This document shows positions 1 through 9,337 of a DNA stretch of 30,266 bases, piece by piece. The stretch is from Chara braunii (lineage: Eukaryota > Streptophyta > Charophyceae > Charales > Characeae). The DNA is taken from positions 1,472,803 to 1,503,068 of the forward strand of contig BFEA01000062.1 in assembly GCA_003427395.1 (NCBI GenBank), given 5' to 3'. The notes below the pieces were generated by a model. The model did no database searches and was not told where the DNA came from. It saw nothing but the letters and a program-made list of their open reading frames with translations. Every line of letters begins with the position of its first letter. Position 1 is the first letter of the stretch. A program made the position numbers and the translations under genes.

Positions 1-157
1 GGCTGGGGGGGGACGAGAGGGTGTAGGGTGTAGGGATGGGAGGTGGAAGCAGTAGATAGGCTGAAGTTCAGGTTCGGGTTACGTGTGGAAGGGATATGGA
101 GGCCTCAGGGAACAGACTTCACTTAGCAGATCTGTACATGGGCATTGGCAGATCAGA

Positions 158-1144
158 CTATGGACAGCAGCTGTCCATGGGGCAGTCCCTGGGCTCCCTT
201 TGGATCATGGTGAAGTTGGTCGGGCGATAGTCTATTTGAAAGTTTGTCTCTGGCATGAATTCCCACTGGTCTTCCGTCATAAGCCATGGATGCCACAGCA
301 ACTTCTGTCGTTCATCTAAACTACACATTCTGTTGTGTGGGTCCAACCATGTTTCAGAAAACCTATTCAGTAATTGAGTCCTTTTGGCTGCGTCTTGTTC
401 ATGCATTAGCCTATTTTGCATTATCTTTCAGGCTTGATGGATTTGTGCGGTTATTTCATCGTTGATCGCAGCCCTAGCTTGAGGAAAGCCGAAGGTGCGC
501 TGGCCTCTTTCATGAGAGCATCTCATGCGCCAAGCTGCCATCAAAATAGGGAGACGCATGTATTGATGGATGTTAAGTGCAAAAGGCGACCAATGAGCTA
601 GTTCCTGATGGTCCTGTCCGAAGAGAAGGGATGGCACATTCCAAGGTAGGTGGTGTTCTGTTAGATAGTGACAGGCTGCATCCCACCATCTCCATAGGCT
701 CACTACCATGGGGCAATCAAGAAGACAATGTTCGAGTGTCCCTCTCTTCTTCGGCACACATGTATCACAGTAAGAGCACAAAGGTGAGAGTAACCCTTTG
801 ATCTCTAGATCTGTTTTCTCTGTTATCCAATTAGGGGTGGGCAGGCATCGATGGATGATCTGGATGATCTGCCATTGGAGCGCCCTGTGGTTGGTGGGCT
901 TTATGTGGGAGTAGGCTGACCATGTGAAAAAACTTAGGTCCTCACTGCTTAAGGGGGAATCCCTTTCCCACCTGCATAGTATGTTGTCCATGACTGACAT
1001 CGGCTTTCGAGCAGCTCTATAACCTTTCTTGACTGTGTACTGCCATGGGTGCATGATGTTGTCTGCCCCCCATTTCCATTCCCATTCCGCAGGATCGAAT
1101 GGGAGTAGGGAAATAGGGATGGTGGGTTCATATAGATGGTATGT
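158..1144 (-). pseudogene. LINE ORF2 C-terminal fragment (zf-RVT region), copy 1
   Basis: This is the 3' part of a non-LTR retrotransposon polymerase ORF. The longest open stretch (1054 to 428, about 208 codons) carries the zinc-knuckle domain that follows the reverse transcriptase in plant LINEs: Cys pairs around CSYCDTC, then TLEHCLLDCP and SLWRWWD. Upstream, in another frame, PFDPAEW matches PFDPGEW of the longer LINE copy at 6719-7177. Downstream (421 to 158) the C-terminal tail continues in a third frame. At least two frameshifts, plus the absence of RT and endonuclease, make it a dead 5'-truncated copy. It lies on the minus strand like every other LINE piece here. The family assignment is good; the exact ends are estimates. 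Confidence 0.8.
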
Positions 1145-1269
1145 TTCATCATCATCTTGCTCCTGCTAGTGCTAGTGCTGCTGATATGAGCAGACACCAT
1201 TAGCACCCATGTGGAGGCTCCATCTATTGGTGGGGAGCATCACCTGCTGGAAATCGGGTCCAGCGTCCC
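1145..1269 (-). repeat. Retroposon tail family, copy R1
   Basis: Read on the minus strand this begins GGGACGCTGGACCCGATTTC and runs through CTCCCCACCAATAGATGGAG to a TCTGCTCATATCAGC block, then a GATGATGATG-rich end. The same order of blocks occurs at 5196-5330 and 22520-22674. Partial copies lie at 23365-23465 and 20635-20724. The copies are dispersed, occur in both orientations and mostly end in A-rich tracts, so I read them as one short retroposon (a SINE or a LINE 3' end). Confidence 0.65.
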
Positions 1270-1433
1270 ATATACATAATCGTCCACAAAGAAGGGGAAG
1301 ATATTCAAGATCCGTGATTTTGAGACCTGCCAGCATTGATTGCCCTGTCTCCAGGGGATTTACTGAACAGGTATGTGTGACCGACATCATGGTGATGTAG
1401 CCCTTGTAACCCTTGTTATCCGTATCTCTTCAC

Positions 1434-1600
1434 CCCCGAGAAGGGGCGCCAGATGTCCCAATAGGCTCTGATACCTCAACAAGAAGTAGTAAAACTGTTT
1501 TATTTAGAAGAAAAACTCCCTGGGGGGCTCCAGGGGAGAGTTCCTTATATGAAAAGGAGATGTAGGTAGACTGAGTTACTAGGTTATATCAATTAGGACA
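1434..1600 (-). mobile_element. LTR-retrotransposon remnant: short LTR plus primer-binding site
   Basis: On the minus strand, 1600 to 1454 starts TGTCCTAAT and ends ATTGGGACA, a near-perfect terminal inverted repeat of the TG...CA kind. Inside are a TATA-like CATATAAGG (1551-1543), an AATAAA (1503-1498), and a GC-rich hairpin around 1516-1540. Two bases after the end comes TGGCGCCCC (1451-1443). TGGCGCC is complementary to a tRNA 3' end GGCGCCA, as in plant tRNA-Asp, and is placed where a primer-binding site should be. A GGTATCAGAGCC (1475-1464), complementary to the initiator-Met tRNA 3' end, lies just inside the LTR end. I find no second LTR and no gag or pol. The LTR abuts the 3' end of LINE copy 2. 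The boundaries are inference. Confidence 0.5.
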
Positions 1601-2204
1601 GGATCTCTGTCAGGGAAAGGGCGTGGGGCGGGAAGGGGTCAGGAAAATCAGCGGAGGGGCGAAGTGGGAAAGAGGGTTCTATGTTCGTCCAGTCCTTAAA
1701 AATTAAGCGATAGTCTCTCATTTCTTCCAGATTCCTCTGTCCCTCCCCCCCATCTCCACTCCATTCTACAGTTACAATCCATCCTTCTCTCTCCCCTCCC
1801 ACCCAGTCTATACAAAACGATGTAATCCTTCTCCTGACATCTCCTACCTGTTTAAAAAGATCTAGTTGTGATTTGGTGGCCGGCCATCTTTGTGTGATTT
1901 CGAAATGCAGTTGTTGCTGAATATGTTCGGTAATTTCTGGTACCTCTACCCTCACTTTATCCATAGCCTCTGTACATCTCTGTCACAAAAGTGCCCACAA
2001 CACCACCCTCTTTCCAAGTTTGTACATATTTTCTACGAAGGTCGTGGCAGCTTCTGCGTGTGGCCAGTGGCCGGCCAGTATAGCTTGCCAAGACCAGGGC
2101 CAGGAAGATGTAGGTTTCATCTTTCTCCATATACGGTCCCACCACCTCCATATGAATTGGGCGATCGGACATTGCAGGAAAATGTGTTCGATGGTTGCCC
2201 ACAC
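1601..2204 (-). pseudogene. LINE ORF2 C-terminal fragment, copy 2
   Basis: This is a second truncated polymerase end of the same LINE family. Frame 2204-1983 has TIEHIFLQCP and RWWDRIW, the hallmark of the post-RT zinc-knuckle domain. Frame 1964 to about 1600 has the C-terminal block KSQLDLF, DWVGGEREGWIV and FKDWTN. This aligns block by block with KSQLDLY, DWLGSEKGGWIA and FKGWTK of copy 3 (6220-5831). The two parts are in different frames, so it is not functional. The upstream limit is abrupt near 2205, where a CACAGTGACTTTGATTCT sequence resembling the fold-back element at 2982 begins. Confidence 0.8.
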
Positions 2205-2456
2205 AGTGACTTTGATTCTGAAAAAAAACTAAGTTTTTAGGGATTCAATAAAATTACAGAAATCATCAAGGAAGATCGTTCACAGGTGCGTAATTTTATG
2301 AACTGTGAATCATTCCACTACGATGGCATCGCTTCCCACCAAATGGATGCAACCAACAACCCCATCAGACCCTCTCCAACTCATCCAGTCATCTTTTTGT
2401 AAGGTGGGTCCTCCCAAAAGAGTCCTATGCCAGCTAAGCGGGATGACTGCTTTAAT
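2205..2456. other. Unassigned spacer
   Basis: There is no coding signal. The first 20 bases resemble the arm of the fold-back element at 2982-3223 (ACTTTGATTCT). The rest is AT-rich unique sequence. Confidence 0.4.
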
Positions 2457-2924
2457 AGTATAATCTACGTAGCACCGTGTTCGCGTTCGGAGGCGAACGC
2501 GAACATGTTCGCCCGAACGCGAACAAGCGCCCAAAATCCTCCGGACGCGAACATAAAAAATAATAAAAAATAAAAAATAAAACAAGTTCTCCAAAAAATC
2601 TGAAAAAAATATATGTTATGTAAAACAACAATACAAGCAACTTTTGCCTTAGAGTCATGTTCAAATTCGTAGCCAATCATGAATTAAAAATCAAAAACCG
2701 AAATATATACGAAACAGTTTGTCACAGCCCCTCGTTTGTTGTCCTCTTATCCCTCTCTGCCTACGGTTTACCGGGCAGTTCTATTTGACGATATATATAT
2801 ACTTTTACGAAAAAAATTTACGTTCGCCCGAACATGTTCGCGACCTGTTCGCGCGAACGCGCGAACACGTTTGTGCGAACGTGAAGGGGTGCGAACACGT
2901 TCGCCGTGCTACGCAGAGTATAAT
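2457..2924. mobile_element. hAT-like non-autonomous DNA transposon with 8-bp target-site duplication
   Basis: An 8-bp direct repeat AGTATAAT occurs at 2457-2464 and 2917-2924. The 452 bp between them have imperfect terminal inverted repeats: CTACGTAGCACCG at the left end and, read inward from the right, CTGCGTAGCACGG. An 8-bp duplication is the signature of the hAT superfamily. Both subterminal regions (2479-2555 and 2820-2906) are packed with the hexamer GCGAAC or its complement GTTCGC, about 14 copies. Subterminal hexamer arrays are typical transposase-binding sites in hAT elements. The centre is AT-rich with no transposase-length frame, so it is a MITE-type derivative. Confidence 0.8.
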
Positions 2925-2981
2925 TTCATCCAGATCTTTCTCCATGTTATGACAATAGCGTAAGACTCCTTTCAACTTACT

Positions 2982-3223
2982 TAAACCACCAGTATGTTTC
3001 CCAGCTAGAAAATCAAAGTCGTGGCGCGCACACTGCCACAACTCTCGGGAACTACTGGGGCGTCGTTTCGATGGGCATCCATCCTGGCAAAACCGGCCTC
3101 GCATGCTACCTGTTTTGCCTGGATGGATGTGTCAGAAAACGGCGCCCCAGTACTTTCCGAGAGTCACCGCAGCATGCACACTGCGACTTTGATTCTCTAT
3201 CTGGGAAATGTACTGGTGGTTTA
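2982..3223. mobile_element. Fold-back element with long inverted arms
   Basis: The left arm starts TAAACCACCAGTATGTTTCC and the right arm, read on the other strand, starts TAAACCACCAGTACATTTCC. The arms (2982-3068 and 3137-3223, 87 bp each) match with scattered changes. The inverted repeat continues inward (CATCCATCCTGGCAAAAC against CATCCATCCAGGCAAAAC), leaving only a small loop. The whole 242 bp could form one hairpin. TTAA occurs at both ends and may be a duplicated target or part of the arms. Related elements lie at 21117-21344 and, weakly, 19468-19597. No coding capacity. Confidence 0.8.
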
Positions 3224-5195
3224 AGGATCTCCCCCCCTTTTCGCTTGAGTGACAAATATCCCGCACCCTTAGCACCCCATAGTTGACCCACCACTTCCAT
3301 TGGCTTGTGTGACTAGGGAAAACTGGGCAAAGAGTTGTGAGAAAGAAAGTGACCGGACCGAAAATTGCTTGAGATTACAAGGACATTTCAGCAAAAGAAT
3401 CGAAAAACCGATAAACAAATGAACGGAGTCCCTATACTACACTATATACGCAACATCTCTTTTAGCAGGGCCAAGGGAGGAGGGGGGGCCGCCCGCGATG
3501 GGGGCGAAGTCAGTCGTGGCCGTCGGAAAGATCAGATCCCTCGCTATCTGATGGCGGTGGGCACGAGGGCACCCAGGTCCGGAAGTTCGCCGGAAGCGCA
3601 CTTGTGTGACGGGAGAGGTCCGAGAATTGGATGGACCCCTCATACCCCAACACCAACCGCGGCCAGGAACACGAGTTTCCGAGCTTACACCAGCTGCAGT
3701 TAAACTGAGGTCACCACGCGGCATGTGTTGTCGACCGGGGAAGCAGCATGAGATCCGAATAAGGTAAGATTACCTGGGGCGATGCAAGCATGCAAATCCT
3801 TCCCCACCTATGTGACAAGCCTTCGACGGGTTGTAAAGGTGAACCCGATCGGTTTGCAGTAGTGTCCTTATCATGTCCGCGTTGCAGTAGAGTCCGTCCT
3901 CGTCTGCGATCAGAAAGGTGGGAAAGCTGCTATGGCGGATCGACGTAAGGGTCAGGCACAAGCAGGTTCCTATGCTTACGCTCAGACGAGCGAACCACGT
4001 CTCCTTACGATCCCCACTTAGTCCCGATCCGAACCCAACACCCAATCAGAATACCACAACTCGGCACTCAGTAGTGACCGAAACGAAATTACCGCTTTGC
4101 ACTAATCATCAATAAGGCCAGCAGAGTGATTACAACAACTGCCACATGGTGCTCACACACGAAAGTGTATGGGAGATGAAAAAGAGGAGGCGGAGGCAGC
4201 GATCTTCACCTGCGCGCGCGGAAAATCACCTAGTTAGTCAGTGCTAAGAGGTGTCAGCACACCCATACATCCACGTAAACGGCTGAGACCAGTCCAATTA
4301 ACTGGGGTGAAACAATCCATCAACGACCAGACGATTGCGCATTCACACCACCCACTCAAAGACTTTCTGACAGCGAAGCATCATGCAACCATTCGACACT
4401 TGCAACCAAGGCCATGCATACGACTCAGTCACACACTAAGTCTTGAGCATGCACGAACACTTGGACAAAGCAGCGATGAAGAAGCTTAATTCCCTCACAA
4501 ATTCAGATTAAAACTTAGTAAGCTGGAACCCCCACGTGCACAGCAACCAAGTCCAACCAAAGGCGCACCAGCATAGCCACAAGGCCTTGCCGTTGGTTGC
4601 GCCTCCACCTCCACCACCGCTCAGTCCCTCCGACTACCACCCGCCGAAACCATCGCTAAGCTTACCCCAGGCGGCAGGGCACCAGCGTGTAATGCTGGCA
4701 ACGAGGGGTGGCAGAGGAGGAGGAGGAAAGAAGAAAGGATCCAGAAAGTCGAAGAAGGGAGGGGCAATCAAAATTTTGGCACAAGTGAGGTGGTCGGCCA
4801 AGCTGCGCGCATAAGTTCACTCTTACGGCTTAATCCGACCAACTCAACTCGCGACCAATCAATCCCACTAAGGACGAAGGGGGGGGGTTACGGCGGGTGG
4901 GGGAGGAAGACGAAGAGATGCGTGTAGACAAAGGGCAGCAAGAAGTGAAGTTGGCACGCACGTGCGAAGCAGGAATCCAGCTTTTGTAGCCGAGCAAGAC
5001 TTCGAAAATGGTCGTGCGCGCATGCTAAGCAAAAGAAATTAAAAACAGCGTCAACTGAATACATAACCGTTTTCTTGAAGTTCCCATATGGTCATTAATC
5101 GGCCGCGCGGAGCTAAATCTCCAAAAAGGACACGGACAAATCCGAAAAATACATGCAATTAATCCGCAGGAATTAAGAACGGACCCCATTCATCC
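3224..5195. other. Unassigned region, no supported gene
   Basis: There are only short open frames, none with a recognisable domain. A Pro- and then Gly/Lys-rich frame at 4536-4814 is low complexity, and I do not call it a gene. Homopolymer G runs occur near 4877. Nothing here resembles the LINE or fold-back families. Confidence 0.4.
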
Positions 5196-5330
5196 TTTTT
5201 TTTTTTTTTCAAAAACCTGCGACCTCTACTAGAGGGGATGATAAGAGCATCCGCCGCTAGCAGTTGTACCTGGTTGCTCCATCTATTGGTGGGGAGCTGC
5301 ACCTGCTGGAAACCGGGTCCAGCGTCCCTG
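5196..5330 (-). repeat. Retroposon tail family, copy R2, with poly(A)
   Basis: On the minus strand it reads AGGGACGCTGGACCCGGTTT, then CTCCCCACCAATAGATGGAG, then GATGCTCTTATCATCCCCTC. It ends in 14 A (the T run at 5196-5209). This is the cleanest copy of the family and the one with a clear poly(A) end. It lies 3' of LINE copy 3 in the same orientation, so it could be that LINE's own 3' terminus rather than an independent SINE. A decayed second start, GGGATGTTGGACCCAC, lies just upstream (about 5370-5350). Confidence 0.7.
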
Positions 5331-5406
5331 TACAACATTGTTTTTGCTGAAAAGTGGGTCCAACATCCCATAACACACTCAAAACCAAATTTTGTTGTGT
5401 AATTCT

Positions 5407-5817
5407 GCCCCCACAAAATTATGCTTTTCCGTCCACTCCTTGTCCTGCCATCTTGATCCGCTGCCTGTTTGTCGTTTGGTTGTCATCTGCTTACGCTGCT
5501 CTGTACCATTGCATGTCCACCATTGACAGCTGATGAGGCGGGAAGGGGTCCGGGAAGTCTGAGGGTTTGACTGTACAAGTACTGTGAAAACATAACCTGG
5601 AAACGGTATGCCTTGAATGGAAGACCATCTCTTCGGTCCCCACATCTGCCACCATGCCCCCGTAAATTTATGCGTTTCCGTCCACTCAGTCCTGCCACCT
5701 TGAGCTGCTGCCTGTTTGTCGTTTGGTTGTCATCTGCTTATGCTGCTCCGTACCATTGCATGTCCGCCATTGCCAGCTGATGAGGCGGGAAGGGGTCTGG
5801 GAAGTCTAAGGGTGGAC
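5407..5817. repeat. Imperfect direct duplication at the LINE 3' flank
   Basis: About 165 bp starting GCCCCCACAAAATTATGC at 5407 recurs starting GCCCCCGTAAATTTATGC at 5656, an offset of 249 bp. Both copies carry CTGCCTGTTTGTCGTTTGGT and GATGAGGCGGGAAGGGGTC. The last block also matches the sequence after the C-terminal frame of LINE copy 2, so this is LINE 3' untranslated sequence that has been duplicated or is present as two copies. Confidence 0.7.
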
Positions 5818-5830
5818 ACAACAGGACCCC

Positions 5831-7177
5831 CTAGTTCACCTTGGTCCATCCTTTGAACCAGATGCAGCAGTCCCTTTTGAAATCATCCCGTTCCTGCCCT
5901 TGAGTTTGTCCTCCCTCCCATCGAATGTGCGCGATCCAGCCTCCCTTTTCGCTACCCAGCCAGTCCCCTGAGAATTGGTTGATTGCTTGAGTAATGTCTT
6001 TTTTTAGGTGGTACAAGTCTAGTTGGCTTTTAACTTTTTGCCACCGTGTGAGGAGTTCTTGATTGATAAACTGTCTGATCATTTCCGTCACTTCCTCCCC
6101 ATCTACTCGAACCCGTTCAATGGAATGTATACAGCGTTTTCGTTTTTTTTTGTTTTTTTTCCTTTTTTTTTTAAAGCCCAGGTTGTTGTAGAGGTGGGAT
6201 ACTAGACGAATGACAGTCACCCACAGTACTCGGCCACTCGGTTGTCCAGATGAACCCTTCTGAAGACCCCACCCACCCTTCCTCTTATTTTTTTGCCCTA
6301 GCGCACCCCCACCCCCCTTGTCCTACCCTAGTGTTAACCACCCAGGACCATCACCCATTGCCATCTTGGCGGGGTAACCTGACTAGACAACGGTTTCTCC
6401 AGAGTGCCCAGATGATGCCATCATCTGGGCATTGGCTCTCCTTCCTATGTTAAACATATTGTTCTCGAAGCCGTTGTCTGTGGAGGTTCACGCCTCACAG
6501 AGCAGCGCCCTCCAGTCCCATGGCCAGGTGGATCCAGTATCTAAAAGGCTCCATATCCTATCCCACCATCGCCATGTTTGCACTTCCCTTGGGCACTGTA
6601 TGAAGATATGTTCTATGGTTTCCGGGATCTTGCGAGAAGGGAAGGTGGTGTGACTAGATTTACACCATGCAGTGCCAAGCCCTTCTCTTCTAGGTACATG
6701 CGGTCCACCAGCCATTTGTTAATGGGGAGACAACGATGCTCTATCTGCCATTATAGTGAGGCGAACTTCGCCTCTCGTGGTCGTAAACCATCGGATAGGG
6801 CGAAGGGTGTCATTCCCCACATTCAGATGAGTTTGCCAACAGGCCCTCACGATCTCTCTCAAGTTCACCTTTGGTCGCAACAGCTGGTATGTGTCCTTCA
6901 CAGTCAAACTAAACAATTGTTTATCTGAAGCGGCTGGCATCCTGCATGCAGGCTTCCAATGCCACTCCCCCGGGTCGAATGGGAGCTCTGCAAGAGGGGT
7001 CTCTGGGTGAAACACAACCCATACATCCTTCTGCCTCATCACCCGAATTTTGTACAACTCTTCATTCTTCCACCACCTCACCGCCTCCGGGATGTATTTA
7101 GAGAGGACGTTATTTTTCCCCCTGTGGAGGAGGCTAACCAAAGACTCCTCGACTCGTACCTCCACCACGTTGCCCAC
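5831..7177 (-). pseudogene. LINE post-RT zinc-knuckle region and C-terminus
   Basis: Frame 7177-6719 has ELPFDPGEW and VKDTYQLL, the region before the zinc knuckle. Frame 6715-6488 has PETIEHIFIQCP and RWWDRIW, the zinc-knuckle core. Frame 6220-5831 has KSQLDLY, DWLGSEKGGW and WFKGWTK, the C-terminal block. T-rich tracts at 6140-6172 add a spurious poly-Lys stretch to this last frame. The same blocks in copies 1 and 2 show that this C-terminal arrangement defines one LINE family in this genome. Confidence 0.8.
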
Positions 7178-7582
7178 ACTCTAAGTGTCTCCTGGGGCAA
7201 CCACCTAGTCCCCTTCTACCAATCACGGTCCCTTGCACAAAATGCGTACCCAATCGAGAGGAACCACAAAAATCAATTCTTCCAGGTTCCGCTCAACACC
7301 GTGAAAGTACCTCATCAGGGCCCTCAATTGTAGTGCTATTTTCCATTTTTTGTTCGTCGAGTCCCATATATCGTTGATTCTAACTACGCCCTTCTTGACC
7401 TAGCTACTCCATGGGGAGTCCGAGCTGCGATGTACCTTCCCATTTCTATCGGTGATGTTTTTAGTATTGCCAAAGAGAGGTTGTCGCATCACCTCCTCCC
7501 ATGTGGTTGGCGGGGTTTTTTCTAACAACGGTAGCTAGCGCTAGGCCTTAGGAACCCGGGGCCAGAAATCATCCCTGGACTG

Positions 7583-8968
7583 TCACAAATCTCTTCTTGC
7601 TTCGTCTCGGCTCGAGCTCTTGTCAGTTTGAGAGCGTCGTGGTATGAACCAGTAACGGTCCTCCAAACAAATCAGTGTGTGTACATCTTGTGGCACTTGT
7701 GGGGCTAGCCTGGCGATCGGTTCGAATGCAAGGGTGAGCCATGGAAGGTCTGGTGTGAACAACATTCTCCTCACCCATTGTATCAGCAGCGTTGTAACTT
7801 GGATATCCAGGCCTAAGATTCCCAAGCCCCCTTCGTCTTTAGGCTGGATTACTGACCACCATGTCGCCCGACTAATGACGTTCGGACGCTCGCTGTTACC
7901 TCTCCACAACAGGGCGGTTACTTGCCTTTTAAGTGATTTGACTGCTTCGTTATTGAGAGCCCAGATTGCAGATTTGCACCAGAGAGCCGCCAGTACGGTG
8001 TTATCAATTGCGACTGCCCTACCTATTAGAGACGTGTGCTTGTCATTCGATTGGGTTAATTTCTCCAGTGCGGGTTTGAGGACCCATTCATCATTTGACG
8101 CTGGCCTTCCAAGCGTTGTCAACATAATTCCTAACACTCTGACCAGGGCCTCTTCTGGTAGCCATTTAACTCGTGGCAATTCTGGGGGCCGCACCCCTTG
8201 GTGGTGGATCCACCACGCCAGTGTTTTGTTTCCCCGATTAATGGTCATGTCTGAAACCGCCGTGAACCTATCCAGCAATTGCCTAATCTCTTCCATATTA
8301 TCGGGGGTGGCATCTGTCATGATGGTCAACCGTCCGCAAACATCGAACAGTCGGGGATCGCTTCCGTCGGAATGGTAGAGATCTGCAGTTTAATGAGATC
8401 TTTGTTAACTCGGAGATTCGCCGCCAATGCCTCCATCACGATTATGAAGAGGAAGGGGGCCAAAGGGTCTCCTTAGCGGATTGACCGTTGCAACGAGATC
8501 ACTAGTGCTAGGAGGCCATTTATCTGGACGGACGTGGTGGCGTTGTGGTGTAGAATCTTAATCCAGCGCCGAAAAGTCGGGCCAATATTCATTTTCTCCA
8601 TGCATTTATCTAAAAAAAGCCAGTCCACGTGGTCAGATGCCTTCTCAAAATCGATGAAGACCACGAGTGCATTATGTTTGTCTTGTCTGGTTAACCAACA
8701 AAATATTGTCCTGAATTCGACACCCTTTGACAAACCCAGTCTGCGTTGGGTGAATGAGATCATCTAAGCCCGGGATCAAACGATTTGCCAGAGCTTTCGC
8801 TAGCATTTTGTAAACAATTGTGAGCAGGGTTATCGGTTGGTAGTTTATGATATCCATCGTATCACCCTTTTTGTGCAGCATGGTGAGAACGCCATGCCCT
8901 ACCAGCTCACCCATGCGGCCAGATTCCCACACCTGACGGGGGATTAATGGTTCCAGAATATTTCCCAA
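7583..8968 (-). pseudogene. LINE reverse transcriptase domain, inactivated
   Basis: Frame 8968-8672 carries the first RT motifs (LHKKGD, NYQPITLL, QTGFVKG). An overlapping frame, 8763-8473, carries motif A as VFIDFEKASD, with the first catalytic Asp present and the usual KAFD changed to KASD. At 8476-8474 an in-frame TAA replaces the Gln of the QGDP motif (it reads IR-stop-GDPLAPFLF). Motif C, normally YADD or FADD, reads FADG followed by a stop near 8325, so one catalytic Asp is lost. Frame 8329-7583 is the connection and thumb region: LAWW, RVLGIMLTTLG, and QPKDEGGLGI, a signature of plant LINE RTs. Clearly dead. Confidence 0.88.
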
Positions 8969-9337
8969 AATTATTTGGGGAGCCCATCCACGCCCAGGGT
9001 CTTTTCCTCGTCCATCTGCATTTGCGCCATCCAGATTTCCGCCTCTAACAGCGGGCGGTCTAGTTGGGCTCTCTACTGATTGGTCAAGGCTTTCGTCACT
9101 GGTTTAAGGAAGTCCGATATCTCCTCCTCTCTGGCAGCCCCCTACTGCTGAGCACACCTTGAGGTGATCAGGTCCTTGAAAAAGGATCTCGCAATCTTTA
9201 TGCATTAGGGTGTGGAGGTCGCTATTTCCGGACCATCTGACTACGACTCTATCATTGACGTTCGTGAACGCGCTCGGGTCATGCTGAAAAACTTCTTGTC
9301 CATCGACCCTTCAGTCTGGTGACGGGTCAGTCGCCCC

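Noticed and set aside
4536-4814. Pro-rich then Gly/Lys-rich small protein
   Set aside because: Low complexity only, no splice or promoter signal and no second line of evidence.
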